A DNA stretch of 64,000 nucleotides. Source: Thalassotalea loyana. Lineage in GTDB: Bacteria > Pseudomonadota > Gammaproteobacteria > Enterobacterales > Alteromonadaceae. Under the pieces are notes generated by a model. That model was not told where the DNA came from and searched no databases. It worked only from the letters and a program-made list of their open reading frames with translations. Positions within the stretch are counted from its first letter, which is position 1. Each line of letters starts with the position of its first letter. Where the stretch lies: the NCBI RefSeq assembly GCF_030161435.1, contig NZ_BSSV01000001.1, positions 1,094,872 to 1,158,871 of the forward strand. The letters are read 5' to 3'. Both the position numbers and the translations under genes were made by a program. This document shows, piece after piece, positions 16,408-26,262 of this stretch.

Positions 16408-17493
16408 ATGAATAAACCTATTGAACCGTGTTATTACGGAGACTACTTAAAACTCGAACAATTTTTGGATGCGCAAAAACCTGTCAGTGGGAAATATGGG
16501 GAAGAAGCACATGATGAAACGCTTTTTATCATCGTGCATCAGGCTTATGAATTGTGGTTTAAGCAAATCCTTCATGAGCTGTATTCAGTTATCCATTTAT
16601 TTAAACAAGAGTCTGTTTCAGAACGTGATTTATCGACGGTGGTTCACCGTTTGAAACGCGTGGTCAAAATACAACATTTAATCAATGACCAAATCGATAT
16701 AATTGAAACCATGACACCACAAGATTTTTTAGATTTTAGGAATTATCTTGTGCCTGCTTCAGGGTTCCAAAGTATTCAATTTAAAGTATTGGAAATAAGC
16801 CTTGGGTTGAAGTCAAAGCAGCGTATTGATTTTGATAAACAGTCTTTTTACAACCGATTAACCGATGAACACCGCAAATTTTTAGAAGAGTTAGAGGGAC
16901 AGGATAGCTTATTTGAAGTCGTTGAAAAATGGCTAGAGCGCCTGCCTTTTTTAAATTTTGGAAAATTTAATTTTTGGCAACAATATCAAAAAGCGACTAA
17001 CGAGATGCTTGATCAAGAAAAGCACATTATTGAAAATAATACCTTGTTGTCAGAAATAGAAGTGAGGCACCAACTTAAAGAACATGCTAATACGCGGCTA
17101 AACTTTGAGGCCCTATTGGACGAAAAAGAATATCAAAAGGCAATAGAAGCAGGACGCGTAAGATTAAGTCAAAAAGCGACCCTCTCTGCGCTATTTATTT
17201 CCATGTATCGTGAAGAGCCTTTGATGAACTTACCCTTTCAATTTATCACGCTATTGACTGAAGTCGACGAAGCACTAACGCTTTGGCGTTATAAGCATAT
17301 GATGATGGTCCAGCGAATGTTGGGAACGAAAATTGGTACGGGGGGCTCGTCGGGTCATGACTATTTAAAAAGGACAACAGAGAGTAATAGGATCTTTACT
17401 GATTTCTATAATTTAGCAACCTTTCTGCTGCCTAAACAAGCGATGCCAGAACTTCCTGAATCAATAAAAAAGGCACTCGGTTTTAGCTATTAG
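16408..17493 (+). CDS. kynA: Tryptophan 2,3-dioxygenase
   Basis: Haem dioxygenase opening the indole ring of tryptophan to N-formylkynurenine, the first kynurenine-pathway step; 361 residues. Family blocks are clear: YGDYLKLEQFLDAQ, ETLFIIVHQAYELWFKQILHEL (with the distal active-site His), LVPASGFQS and the late GTGGSSGHDYLKRT loop. It is longer than compact bacterial forms of about 280-300 residues. No other kynurenine gene is in the window. Its end overlaps the convergent priC by 11 bp. Confidence 0.93.
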   Translation: MNKPIEPCYYGDYLKLEQFLDAQKPVSGKYGEEAHDETLFIIVHQAYELWFKQILHELYSVIHLFKQESVSERDLSTVVHRLKRVVKIQHLINDQIDIIETMTPQDFLDFRNYLVPASGFQSIQFKVLEISLGLKSKQRIDFDKQSFYNRLTDEHRKFLEELEGQDSLFEVVEKWLERLPFLNFGKFNFWQQYQKATNEMLDQEKHIIENNTLLSEIEVRHQLKEHANTRLNFEALLDEKEYQKAIEAGRVRLSQKATLSALFISMYREEPLMNLPFQFITLLTEVDEALTLWRYKHMMMVQRMLGTKIGTGGSSGHDYLKRTTESNRIFTDFYNLATFLLPKQAMPELPESIKKALGFSY

Positions 17494-18073
17494 GCTTTTC
17501 GATAAGCTCTATTTGCCGTTCCACTTGAGATATTGCCTTTCTGCATCTGCCTAAACGCTGGTGCAAGGCTAATATCTCTTCACTCAGCTTATTATTATCG
17601 TTGCTTGCCAGCATGCGTTCGTCAATCATCGCTTTTAAGCGTCTCTCAAACTCGTGATATTCAGCAAGTGTTTGATACAGCTGATGTGAACTGACCATTA
17701 CTTTCTTTGCCGCTTTTTTCGCAAAATGCTGACGGCGGGCATCAACCTTGATACGTGCTTCATGGTGTATCTCGCTATTAGCGCCTAATGCGGTCGATAG
17801 CGCATTAATCTGATGTTCAATTGTCTCTAATATATCGTTAGCTAATCCTTTGCTACCGTGCTCTATCATTACGGCTACAGCATTGAGTTTAGATTCTGTT
17901 TCAAGCACGTAAGGTACGTACTTGTTGCTATAAGTTGAAAATAAATCTGCTGAGAATAAGCGACGCTCACTAACGTATTTATGTGCAGCAGTATTATCAT
18001 TAATTTTGTCTAACCGTATCGCTTTTGCTTTCAAATCATCAATGATTGGCTTTAATCGGTCTGCTAGGGTCAT
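17483..18073 (-). CDS. priC: PriC, primosomal replication protein N''
   Basis: 196-residue PriC family protein, which helps reload the replicative helicase at stalled forks independently of PriA. It is basic and almost all helical, with the family's shape: LKAKAIRLDKINDN near the start, FSADLFSTYSNKYVPYVLE, and a C-terminal heptad helix (HQRLGRCRKAISQVERQIELIE). It lies 5 bp from the TSUP permease gene on the same strand, so the two are probably co-transcribed. Confidence 0.82.
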   Translation of the reverse strand: MTLADRLKPIIDDLKAKAIRLDKINDNTAAHKYVSERRLFSADLFSTYSNKYVPYVLETESKLNAVAVMIEHGSKGLANDILETIEHQINALSTALGANSEIHHEARIKVDARRQHFAKKAAKKVMVSSHQLYQTLAEYHEFERRLKAMIDERMLASNDNNKLSEEILALHQRLGRCRKAISQVERQIELIEKPNS

Positions 18074-18078
18074 TTGAG

Positions 18079-18840
18079 TTACCAGGCCTTGTAGGCTAAA
18101 TATATAGACATAATAATGACCACAGTCAGAAAGATTGGTTTGATAAATTTACTTCCATATTTTATTGCTGAATGTGCGCCAACCCATGAACCTAGCATGA
18201 TGAACAAGCCCATGGTGATCCCAACGACAAAGTCAACTTGCGCTAAGTAAATGAAGGTGATTAACGAGCAAAAATTACTAACAAAATTAGTTGAACGGGC
18301 TAAGCCACTACTAAGCAGAATATTTAGCTTATATAAAGCTGTGCTTGATACTGTCCAAAATGCACCTGTTCCAGGGCCCGCTACACCATCGTAAAACCCG
18401 AGCGTTAATCCCTGTAACGTTTGCTTTTTATGTAGTGCTTTATCTTTTCTAGGTAAGTTACCCTCAGAACTAATCATCTGCTTACTGAATAATGTATAAA
18501 TAGCAATGAGAAAAACGATCAAGGGTAGGAGTTTTTCAAGCCATTGCGTATTGATAAAGCTAACGACGATAGTACCAATAACCGCGCCAATTGCCGTAAA
18601 CATTATTGATCGCCACCAAAAAATTGGGTCGAAAAGTCGTTTCCGATAAAACGTGATTGACGCAGTTAATGAGCCAAAAGAAGCCGCTAGTTTATTGGTT
18701 CCCAGAGCAACATGCGGTGGAAGGCCTGTTGCCAATAATGTTGGGATAGTAAGAAGCCCGCCACCTCCTGCGATAGCGTCAATGAATCCAGCAATAAATC
18801 CCACTGCGGACAATAACCCGAGTAGTTCAATATCAATCAT
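18079..18840 (-). CDS. TSUP family (TauE/SafE, YfcA-like) membrane permease
   Basis: 253-residue inner-membrane protein with about eight hydrophobic segments. It has the family motifs AGFIDAIAGGGGLLTIPTLL and LGTNKLAASFGS in the first half and GFYDGVAGPGTGAFW in the second, the usual inverted repeat. TSUP members export sulfite, sulfoacetate or other small organic acids; substrate unknown here. The ATG at 18840 (MIDIELLGLL) is preferred over a GTG at 18879 because it places the first helix as in YfcA. Probably precedes priC in one transcript. Confidence 0.85.
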   Translation of the reverse strand: MIDIELLGLLSAVGFIAGFIDAIAGGGGLLTIPTLLATGLPPHVALGTNKLAASFGSLTASITFYRKRLFDPIFWWRSIMFTAIGAVIGTIVVSFINTQWLEKLLPLIVFLIAIYTLFSKQMISSEGNLPRKDKALHKKQTLQGLTLGFYDGVAGPGTGAFWTVSSTALYKLNILLSSGLARSTNFVSNFCSLITFIYLAQVDFVVGITMGLFIMLGSWVGAHSAIKYGSKFIKPIFLTVVIIMSIYLAYKAW

Positions 18841-18978
18841 ACAAGGCAGGTGAATATTAATGTGGCGATACTTTACCACAATGCTAGCTTAATGAAATTA
18901 AATAAAATTATAAAAAATTCATCGATTAAAATTAAATTTACGTCACATTTTCTTTACAAAATAACATATGTAAACCAC

Positions 18979-19110
18979 ATGTTAATAGGTGTTTATGTGA
19001 CTATAACTACGATGGTTTACGTAGGTTGGGTCGTGATGTTAGTTGTTGTTTTTATTGGTTATTTATGGCTGGTTTGGACACTTGATTTAGAGGGAGTTAA
19101 AGCCAAGTAA
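18979..19110 (+). CDS. Possible 43-residue membrane protein
   Basis: A short frame opening MLIGVYVTITTM encodes one strong hydrophobic helix (about 13-36) and an acidic/basic tail ending EGVKAK. A start at 19012 would give 32 residues. No clear ribosome site and no recognised family. The composition fits a small single-span protein, but it could be chance in AT-rich DNA. Confidence 0.25.
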   Translation: MLIGVYVTITTMVYVGWVVMLVVVFIGYLWLVWTLDLEGVKAK

Positions 19111-19230
19111 ATGTCAGTTAAATATGACAACTTATTCATTTTGTTTGTTTTTTATTCTGTAATAGGCCAGAACGGGCGAATTATCCATCGAATTATTGTA
19201 AAAATTATTAAGTAAACGTAAAGATCTTGG

Positions 19231-19260
19231 TTGACCAATCGATTCAAATGCGTTTACTAT
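19231..19260 (+). promoter_or_regulatory. Sigma70 promoter candidate for the TonB-dependent receptor gene
   Basis: TTGACC, 18 bp, TACTAT. The start would fall near 19267, giving a leader of about 96 nt. The leader contains a small hairpin ATCAC-GGAA-GTGAT just before the AGGGAG ribosome site at 19351-19356. Confidence 0.45.
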
Positions 19261-19362
19261 CCTATGCGACAGATCAGGTCTTACTGACCGATATAAGAAA
19301 AAAGACAACATAGTCTTGAATTTAAAACACTAGTATCACGGAAGTGATCCAGGGAGTACATA

Positions 19363-22227
19363 ATGTATCAAAGTAATAAGCTTAGTAGAGCTGTAAAGCT
19401 TGCTATTGCGGCTGGTGCAACAGCTACAGCAATGGCAGCACCAACTTACGCATTTGCAGATGAAGCAAACGCTGAAGAAAGCGTAGAGCGTATTCAAGTT
19501 ACAGGTTCTCGTATCAAGCGCCAAGAACTTACAGCTGTAACACCTATTATCGAAGTTGACGCACAAGAATTCGCAATTTCTGGTAACTTAAATGTTGAGC
19601 AAAAGCTTGCTGAATTACCTTCAACGCTTCCAGCGTTTGGTCCTAGCTCAAACAACCCAGGTGACGGTACTGCAACAGTTAACTTACGTGGTTTAGGTAC
19701 TGCACGTACGTTAGTTATGGTAAACGGTCGTCGTTGGGTTCCTGCTGGTCAAGACGGTGTTGTTGACTTAAACACTATCCCAGCTTCATTAATTGAAAAC
19801 GTTGAAATCATCACTGGTGGTGCATCTGCGGTATACGGCTCAGACGCATTAGGTGGTGTTGTTAACTTCACAATGAAAGACGATTTCGAAGGCGTTGAAT
19901 TTTCAACTCTTTACGACGTAACTGATCACAACGACGCTGAAAAGTTCAACCTAGATATGACAATGGGTGGCAACTTCGCAGATGACCGTGGTAACGCTGT
20001 ACTTTACTTAGGTTACTCAAAGCGTGAAGCTTTATACCAAGGCGACCGTTCTTTCTCTAACGTTGCGTTAACTGAAAGTGGCAACGAATTAGTTCCAGGT
20101 GGTTCTTCTGGTGTTCCAGGTACACGTATTTTCGCTGGTAACGTAATCAAAGACGACGGTACTGTTGTAGGTACATTCGGTCCTAACGGTGACGGTCAAG
20201 CATGGGTTGAGCCTTCAAGCCGTTTCAACTACGCACCTGATAACTTCTTACAGTTACCTCAAGAGCGTTACTCTGCAAGTGCTTTCTCTCACTTCTACAT
20301 CAACGATGAGCACCGTATTTACTCAGAAGTTTCTTTCATCCGTAACTACGTTCCTCAAGAATTAGCACCAACTCCAGCATTTACAACTGTTGAAGTTAAC
20401 CCTAACTCTGCGTTCTTCGATGCAGCAACTCAACAAGCATTCTTAAACGCTACTGTTACAAACAACAACGGTACGCCAGATGATGATTCTGATGACTTCG
20501 AAGAGTCTGCATTAAACGCAAACGGCAACTACGATGTATTCATCGGTCGTCGTATGGTAGAGAATGGTTCACGTCAATCTTTAGATACTCGTGACGCATT
20601 CCGCATCATGGTTGGTATCGACGGTTACATCAATGACGACTGGTCATACGATGTTTACTACAGCCGCGCGATGTTAGACCAAACTAACTTATTAAACAAT
20701 GACGTTGCTGCTTCACGTTTCCGTCAAGCTGTTTTAACTAACGACGCAGGTACAGAGTGTCAAGATACTTCAGGTGGTTGTGTACCAATCAATATCTGGG
20801 GTGCTGGTAACATTTCTCAAGAAGCGATCGACTTCGTTAACGTTGGTGCTGCTAACGTAACAAGCATCACTCAAGAAGTATTCATGGCTAACGTTGCTGG
20901 TACAACGACATGGCAATTACCAAGTGCAGACGAAGCTGTTGGCTTAGTATTTGGTTACGAGAAGCGTCAAGACGAATCTTCTTTCCGTCCAGACGAGTTC
21001 TTAGCTGGTGGTGACGTATTAGGTTTCAACGCTGGTGAAGCAACTGTAGGTCAATACTCTTCAGACGAGATCTTCATGGAAATTAACGTTCCATTAGTAT
21101 CTGGTGCTGAGTGGGCTGAAGACTTAACATTCTGGGGTGCTGCACGTTTCGCAGATTACTCTAACATCGGTAACGTTGAATCATTCGCAACAGCATTAAA
21201 CTGGACTCCGTCAGACATGATCTCTGCACGTATTGGTTTCCAACAAGCTGTTCGTGCTCCAAACGTATCTGAGTTATTCCAAGGTTCTGCAAACGGCTTC
21301 CCAGGTGCGGTGGATCCGTGTTCTGCAGGCGGTTTCGAAGCTGGTGTAACTGACGTAGCACTTTGTGAAGCAACTGGTGTTCCAGCTGGTTTAGTAGGTG
21401 TATTCGAGCAAGCTAACTCACAAATCGAAGGTTCTTTCGGTGGTAATGAGAACTTATCTGAAGAGTCTTCAGACACGTTCACAGTGGGTGTTGTTGTTCA
21501 ACCAATGGAAGGCTTAGACTTCACTATCGATTACTTCTCAATCGAAATTGAAGATGCAATCGCTTCTTACGGTGTTAACAACACATTAGACGTATGTTAC
21601 AACATCGCTAAAGACATCAATGACGAAACTTGTCAAAACATCCAACGTCGTGCAGACGGTAACGTTTCTTTAGTTAAGTCATTAAACGCTAACATTGGTT
21701 TAATCGAAACAGCTGGTGTTGACTTCAACATCACTTACAACACTGATTTCGACAACGGTTCTAGCTTAAACATCCAGTTCCGTTCAACTTGGTTAGACAA
21801 GTTCAACACTACACCAATCGCTGCGATTCCAGAAAACGTTAACGAGTGTGCTGGTTACTTCGGTAACACATGTGGTACACCACGTGCTGAGTTCCAATCT
21901 AATACTCGTATTAACTGGACTAAAGACGACTTAACATTATCTGCATTAATCCGTCACATTGGTTCAACTGAAGATGACCAAATCATGACTGGTGCTCAAA
22001 CAGCTGCTGATTTAGTTGTTCCTGAGTTAGACACTAAGTTCTACTTAGACGTATCTGCAAGCTACAACGTTTCAGATGCATTCAAAGTAACTGGTGGTGT
22101 TAAGAACATCTTAGATGAAGAACCACAAGCGTTAGGTGATTCACAACAGCAAGCTAACACTTTCCCTGAGTTATACGATGCAATCGGTCCACGTTTATTC
22201 GTGAGCGCGACTTACACGTTTAACTAA
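19363..22227 (+). CDS. TonB-dependent outer-membrane receptor
   Basis: 954-residue receptor. A signal peptide (cleavage near residue 33) leads to a TonB-box-like VERIQVTGSRI, then the plug domain (VNLRGLGTARTLVMVNGRR and the GGASAVYGSDALGGVVN block) and a long 22-strand-type barrel ending in aromatic YTFN. Substrate unknown. Codon use is unusually biased: C-ending Asn, Phe, Asp and Tyr codons, CGT Arg, GGT Gly, TTA Leu, unlike the oxygenase genes downstream. This suggests very high expression. AGGGAG ribosome site; own terminator. It stands beside the oxygenase cluster and 10 kb before a TonB energising operon. Confidence 0.93.
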   Translation: MYQSNKLSRAVKLAIAAGATATAMAAPTYAFADEANAEESVERIQVTGSRIKRQELTAVTPIIEVDAQEFAISGNLNVEQKLAELPSTLPAFGPSSNNPGDGTATVNLRGLGTARTLVMVNGRRWVPAGQDGVVDLNTIPASLIENVEIITGGASAVYGSDALGGVVNFTMKDDFEGVEFSTLYDVTDHNDAEKFNLDMTMGGNFADDRGNAVLYLGYSKREALYQGDRSFSNVALTESGNELVPGGSSGVPGTRIFAGNVIKDDGTVVGTFGPNGDGQAWVEPSSRFNYAPDNFLQLPQERYSASAFSHFYINDEHRIYSEVSFIRNYVPQELAPTPAFTTVEVNPNSAFFDAATQQAFLNATVTNNNGTPDDDSDDFEESALNANGNYDVFIGRRMVENGSRQSLDTRDAFRIMVGIDGYINDDWSYDVYYSRAMLDQTNLLNNDVAASRFRQAVLTNDAGTECQDTSGGCVPINIWGAGNISQEAIDFVNVGAANVTSITQEVFMANVAGTTTWQLPSADEAVGLVFGYEKRQDESSFRPDEFLAGGDVLGFNAGEATVGQYSSDEIFMEINVPLVSGAEWAEDLTFWGAARFADYSNIGNVESFATALNWTPSDMISARIGFQQAVRAPNVSELFQGSANGFPGAVDPCSAGGFEAGVTDVALCEATGVPAGLVGVFEQANSQIEGSFGGNENLSEESSDTFTVGVVVQPMEGLDFTIDYFSIEIEDAIASYGVNNTLDVCYNIAKDINDETCQNIQRRADGNVSLVKSLNANIGLIETAGVDFNITYNTDFDNGSSLNIQFRSTWLDKFNTTPIAAIPENVNECAGYFGNTCGTPRAEFQSNTRINWTKDDLTLSALIRHIGSTEDDQIMTGAQTAADLVVPELDTKFYLDVSASYNVSDAFKVTGGVKNILDEEPQALGDSQQQANTFPELYDAIGPRLFVSATYTFN

Positions 22228-22249
22228 TAGAAAGTTAAATAGTTATCGA

Positions 22250-22281
22250 AATGGCCAACATTAGTTGGCCATTTTTTTTGC
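22250..22281 (+). terminator. Terminator of the receptor gene
   Basis: Perfect 10-bp stem AATGGCCAAC / GTTGGCCATT, loop ATTA, then a run of T. Confidence 0.92.
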
Positions 22282-22389
22282 CAAATATTTGATATTTATC
22301 ATGTCGAAATAGTCTCGAAAGTGTTATTTTAAATCTGATAATTTGTTTCAATCGTGTGAACGATAAGACGCTCTAACAATAAAACTAGA

Positions 22390-24219
22390 ATGACTAACTC
22401 GCTACAATACCAAGTAAACCAGCTTGCCAGCTTACTAAATCAAAAAAATTATACTCAAGTAATCGTTGAGGTTGATAAAGCGCTAATTGCTTACCCAAAG
22501 GCTGATGTCTTATTTCACCTAAAAGCGCTTGCGCTTAAGAATATAGGTGACTATGAAGCTGCAGTCGTGTGTTTTGATGAGTGTTTGCGTTTGAATTCAC
22601 GTCAGCCGGAAGTGTTGAATAATCTTGGTAATACCTACAAATTATTGGCTGTATTTGATAGGGCTATAGCATGTTACTCAAATGCGATTAAGCTTAACCG
22701 AAATTTTATTGACGCAAGACGAAACATTATTCTTGCATACCAACAAGCAAGCGATTTTGAAACTGCGCTCTCGGTTGCTGATGAGACTTTAGTCGATTTT
22801 CCAAATGATGTATCGGTGTTGACATCCAAGGCCAATATTCTCAAAACGTTAGACCGTTACCAAGAAGCCATCCACGGTTATCAGCTCGCACTGCAAATTA
22901 AGCCAAACTATACAAATGCATTGCATAACTTAGGATTAGCATATAAGTCAATTGAAGAACACCAATCTGCTATCGCTTGTTTTACTCAGGCCATACAATC
23001 ATCGCCCAACGTAGCAGAAATTGATTTTAGTCTGGCGAATACTTATTTCGAACTGAACCAATATCAATTGGCAGAACAGTGCTATTGGTCTGCCATCAAT
23101 AAGAAGCCAAATTATGTTGAAGTACATACAACTCTGAACGAATTTTATTGGCAACTAGGGAAACATCAGGAGTTTTGCCGAAGTTATCAAATGGTGTTAG
23201 CCAAGTATCCTAATTTACCAGAACTTACCTCAGCATATGTTTCACAACTATTTTCAGCAGGTGCTGATCAACAAGCTAAAGCGGTGCTTGAACAGACGCC
23301 AGATGTATTAAAACACTATCAGCTATTAGCGTTGTCGGCGAAAGTAGCGATTGTGGATGAACGTTACGATGATGTAACAGGTTTATATGGTAAATCTTTA
23401 GCGCTTAAATTTGATGTTGATAACGCGCTTGATTACGTTGAGTTCTTAATAAAGCAAGAACGTTATCATGATGCGTTATTGATAATTGAGGATATCGAGA
23501 AAGTTGAGCCATATCATCAGTTAAATATTGGATTTAAGTCCTTATGTTGGCGATTGCTCGATGATAAACGTTACGACTGGTTGTGCGACTACCAGCGCTT
23601 TGTTAAGCCATTTTTACTTCCTGTGCCAGCAGGTTATAAAGATCTAGACGAGTTTCTTATGGAACTGGAAAAGGCATTGTTGTCGATGCACGATAAAGTA
23701 CACGAGCCGCTCAAACAAACGTTAAAAAATGGTACGCAAACACCCGGGCGATTACTGCATAAACCCGTGAAAGTGATCCAAGAGCTTAAACAGTCTTTAG
23801 AGCAAATTGTAAAACAGTACATCGAAGAGTTGCCAGACGATAATTTACATCCGCTATTAAAACGAAAGTCAAACCAATTTAAATTTAGTGGCTCTTGGTC
23901 TGTGAAATTAAAGCCTAATGGATTTCACGTTAATCATGTTCATCCTGACGGATGGCTAAGTTCAGCCTTCTACATCAAAGTCCCTGATTTTAGTGAGCAT
24001 GAACAAGCAAACGAGCATGCTGGAGCAATTAAATTTGGTGAATCGGGAATAGGGTTGGGGCAACGTGAAGTCGTCGAACGAATAATTCAGCCGAAGGCAG
24101 GCCAGCTCGTATTATTCCCATCATATATGTGGCACGGCACCTATGGATTTAGTGGTGACGATGATATTTATCGAATGACATCGCCGTTTGATGTTGTTCC
24201 AGTAGTAGGTAAGGTATGA
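22390..24219 (+). CDS. TPR protein with C-terminal putative 2OG-Fe(II) oxygenase domain
   Basis: 609 residues. About ten tetratricopeptide-type helical repeats fill residues 1-330 (e.g. PEVLNNLGNTYKLLAVFDRA). A C-terminal domain resembling the putative 2OG-Fe(II) oxygenase family (PF13759 type) starts at about 500: SWSVKLKPNGFHVNHVHPDGWLSS. Likely Fe ligands are His518 and Asp520 (HPD) and His582 (YMWHGTYGF); Arg595 may hold 2-oxoglutarate. TPRs suggest a protein partner or substrate. No signal peptide, so cytoplasmic. First gene of a coupled trio; the next ATG overlaps its stop by 4 bp. Confidence 0.8.
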   Translation: MTNSLQYQVNQLASLLNQKNYTQVIVEVDKALIAYPKADVLFHLKALALKNIGDYEAAVVCFDECLRLNSRQPEVLNNLGNTYKLLAVFDRAIACYSNAIKLNRNFIDARRNIILAYQQASDFETALSVADETLVDFPNDVSVLTSKANILKTLDRYQEAIHGYQLALQIKPNYTNALHNLGLAYKSIEEHQSAIACFTQAIQSSPNVAEIDFSLANTYFELNQYQLAEQCYWSAINKKPNYVEVHTTLNEFYWQLGKHQEFCRSYQMVLAKYPNLPELTSAYVSQLFSAGADQQAKAVLEQTPDVLKHYQLLALSAKVAIVDERYDDVTGLYGKSLALKFDVDNALDYVEFLIKQERYHDALLIIEDIEKVEPYHQLNIGFKSLCWRLLDDKRYDWLCDYQRFVKPFLLPVPAGYKDLDEFLMELEKALLSMHDKVHEPLKQTLKNGTQTPGRLLHKPVKVIQELKQSLEQIVKQYIEELPDDNLHPLLKRKSNQFKFSGSWSVKLKPNGFHVNHVHPDGWLSSAFYIKVPDFSEHEQANEHAGAIKFGESGIGLGQREVVERIIQPKAGQLVLFPSYMWHGTYGFSGDDDIYRMTSPFDVVPVVGKV

Positions 24220-25106
24220 GTAACGCACAGTCGTGGACCCATTATTGGCAGCAAGGCCATGTAGAGAGTTGTATAGATAATCAATCCTCGGATAACAACG
24301 AACTGAAGCGTGCCTGGCAAACCTTCAGTGCCTTAATTACGCCTGAGGCATGTGTAGTTGACCTAGCAACGGGCAATGGTAGTGTTCTTAAGAAACTGGC
24401 GGAATTTAAACCGCATGCTGAATATGTAGGTGTTGATTATGCCACGGTTGATCCGCAGTGGGCTATTAATGTAAAAAATGTCAATTTTATCAGCGATACC
24501 TCGATTGATGCGTTACCGTTCTCAAATGAAAGTGTGGACATAGTTACGAGTCAGTTTGGCTTTGAATATGGGATGAACGCTAACGCTATCAAAGAGTTAA
24601 TCAGGGTGTTAAAACCTCGGGGTTACTTCCAACTGATAATTCACCATGAACAGAGTGAAATTGTCCTACCAGCAAAACGCAGGCATCACGAAATAGATCT
24701 TGTATTAGCTCCAAACTCATTGGTTGAAGCGATAGAGAGATATTTAGGTGGGCTTATTGATGCCCCTGCGCTGGAAAGCACAGGTAAGACATTTTTAGAG
24801 AAAAACCAATCTACCTTATCCCAGTCTATCTCTGGTCAGTGTTTTAGTGTCATCAACAAGGCTGTTGAGCTTCAGTCGAATAATGATCTTTCGAGTGCAG
24901 TTCAGTTAGTTGCAAGATTAAAGGACAGCTTAGTTAAAGAACTTGCTCGGTTAAGCCATTTGATAACTGTTGCTCAATCAGAACAAAAGATAGATTGGTT
25001 GGCGGAGCAGCTTAATAAAGGTCAGATAAAGGTTGAGATAGCGCAGTTGGAAACGAATGAGCAACAAATTTTAGCTTGGGTTGTAAAAGGCCAAAAACAT
25101 GAGTAA
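24216..25106 (+). CDS. Class I SAM-dependent methyltransferase
   Basis: 296 residues. The Rossmann motif I is VVDLATGNGSVLKKLA, motif II includes YVGVDYA, and the post-II block is IKELIRVLKPRGYFQLIIHHE, as in Methyltransf_11/25 enzymes. The C-terminal 130 residues are helical and not recognised. It overlaps the preceding gene by 4 bp and the following one by 8 bp, so it is made with two oxygenase-type proteins. Target unknown (small molecule, lipid or protein). Confidence 0.8.
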   Translation: MSNAQSWTHYWQQGHVESCIDNQSSDNNELKRAWQTFSALITPEACVVDLATGNGSVLKKLAEFKPHAEYVGVDYATVDPQWAINVKNVNFISDTSIDALPFSNESVDIVTSQFGFEYGMNANAIKELIRVLKPRGYFQLIIHHEQSEIVLPAKRRHHEIDLVLAPNSLVEAIERYLGGLIDAPALESTGKTFLEKNQSTLSQSISGQCFSVINKAVELQSNNDLSSAVQLVARLKDSLVKELARLSHLITVAQSEQKIDWLAEQLNKGQIKVEIAQLETNEQQILAWVVKGQKHE

Positions 25107-26262
25107 AAACGATACCTTAGATCGCGCAGATAAATATTTTGAGCAAGGTATTTATGATAAAGCGTTAGTGAATTTAAGAAGTTACTGTCAATCGGCGCCA
25201 GATGATATTGAACAATGGTTTCGCTTAGCGATAAGTGAAGAACAGCTTGGTACCAAAGAGGGGACAGAAAGTGCTTATCAACACTGTCTAAATCTCAATG
25301 TAAATTATGTAAGACTCTACTTATTTGCTGGTATGTTTTTTTTGAATACCCAGCGTCAGCAAAAGGGCTTAGCATTATTATCACTCGGGTTTGATATCGA
25401 CCCATCAATGATTTATTGGTTCCAAAATGAAACTTTGGATGATCAAGTGCGTGGTAGGTCATATTACGCTGGACTTGCATTGAGGAACCATTTTACAAAA
25501 TTATCGAGCATTAAGCTTTCAGATAAAGGAAATTGCCGAGGCGCTATTTGGCCTCAAACTCATAATGAACCATGGCAATACAAGAACGCTAATCAAAAAC
25601 CTCATTTGTTTTATTTGCCAGCGTTGAAAGCACAGCCTTTTTGGCCAAATAGTAACTTTAATTGGACCGATGAATTTTTAAGTCGGTTTGATGAGCTACA
25701 GGGTGAGTTTTCTGAAATTATTGAAGATATCGAAGCGTCTGGCGAACCTTATGTCGATAAAAACTTTGCTGATAAAAGTTTTGAGAAACTTGCAGGCTCT
25801 AAAAACTGGACGGCGTTGCACTTATTTAAAAATGGTGTAGAAGATACGTCTTTGACGTCTAGAATGCCAATTTTAAATAAACTATTAATGAAGATAGATT
25901 TATACGGATTAGATGATAAACCCTACGAAGTATTTTTCTCATTACTTAAAGCCGGCCAACATATCGTACCTCATTATGGTTTATCTAATCATAGTTTGAC
26001 GGTACATGTTCCCTTTGTTGTGGGAGATTCAGGTAAGCTCACGGTAGACCATATTGCTAGAGAATGGCAAAAAGGAGAATCACTTGTTTTCGATGATTCT
26101 TTTGAACACGAAGCCATTAACACATCAAACCAAGACCGTGTTGTATTAATCTTTTCTATATGGCATCCAGACCTAACACAAGATGAGCGAACAGCTATTC
26201 AAGCGAGCTTTAATGCAAGACAAGATTGGCTGAATAGTCGCTCTCAGTTGATAAAAAATTAA
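25099..26262 (+). CDS. TPR protein with aspartyl/asparaginyl beta-hydroxylase domain
   Basis: 387 residues. TPR-like helices (about 5-110) are followed by an AspH-type domain (PF05118-like, about 190-370). Likely Fe ligands are His292 (AGQHIVPHYG) and His337 (DDSFEHEA), the two-His set without a carboxylate known for the AspH family. RVVLIFSIWHPDL supplies the late strand. The family hydroxylates Asp/Asn side chains in proteins or free compounds. No export signal. Last gene of the trio, overlapping the convergent sulfotransferase gene by 4 bp. Confidence 0.8.
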   Translation: MSKNDTLDRADKYFEQGIYDKALVNLRSYCQSAPDDIEQWFRLAISEEQLGTKEGTESAYQHCLNLNVNYVRLYLFAGMFFLNTQRQQKGLALLSLGFDIDPSMIYWFQNETLDDQVRGRSYYAGLALRNHFTKLSSIKLSDKGNCRGAIWPQTHNEPWQYKNANQKPHLFYLPALKAQPFWPNSNFNWTDEFLSRFDELQGEFSEIIEDIEASGEPYVDKNFADKSFEKLAGSKNWTALHLFKNGVEDTSLTSRMPILNKLLMKIDLYGLDDKPYEVFFSLLKAGQHIVPHYGLSNHSLTVHVPFVVGDSGKLTVDHIAREWQKGESLVFDDSFEHEAINTSNQDRVVLIFSIWHPDLTQDERTAIQASFNARQDWLNSRSQLIKN

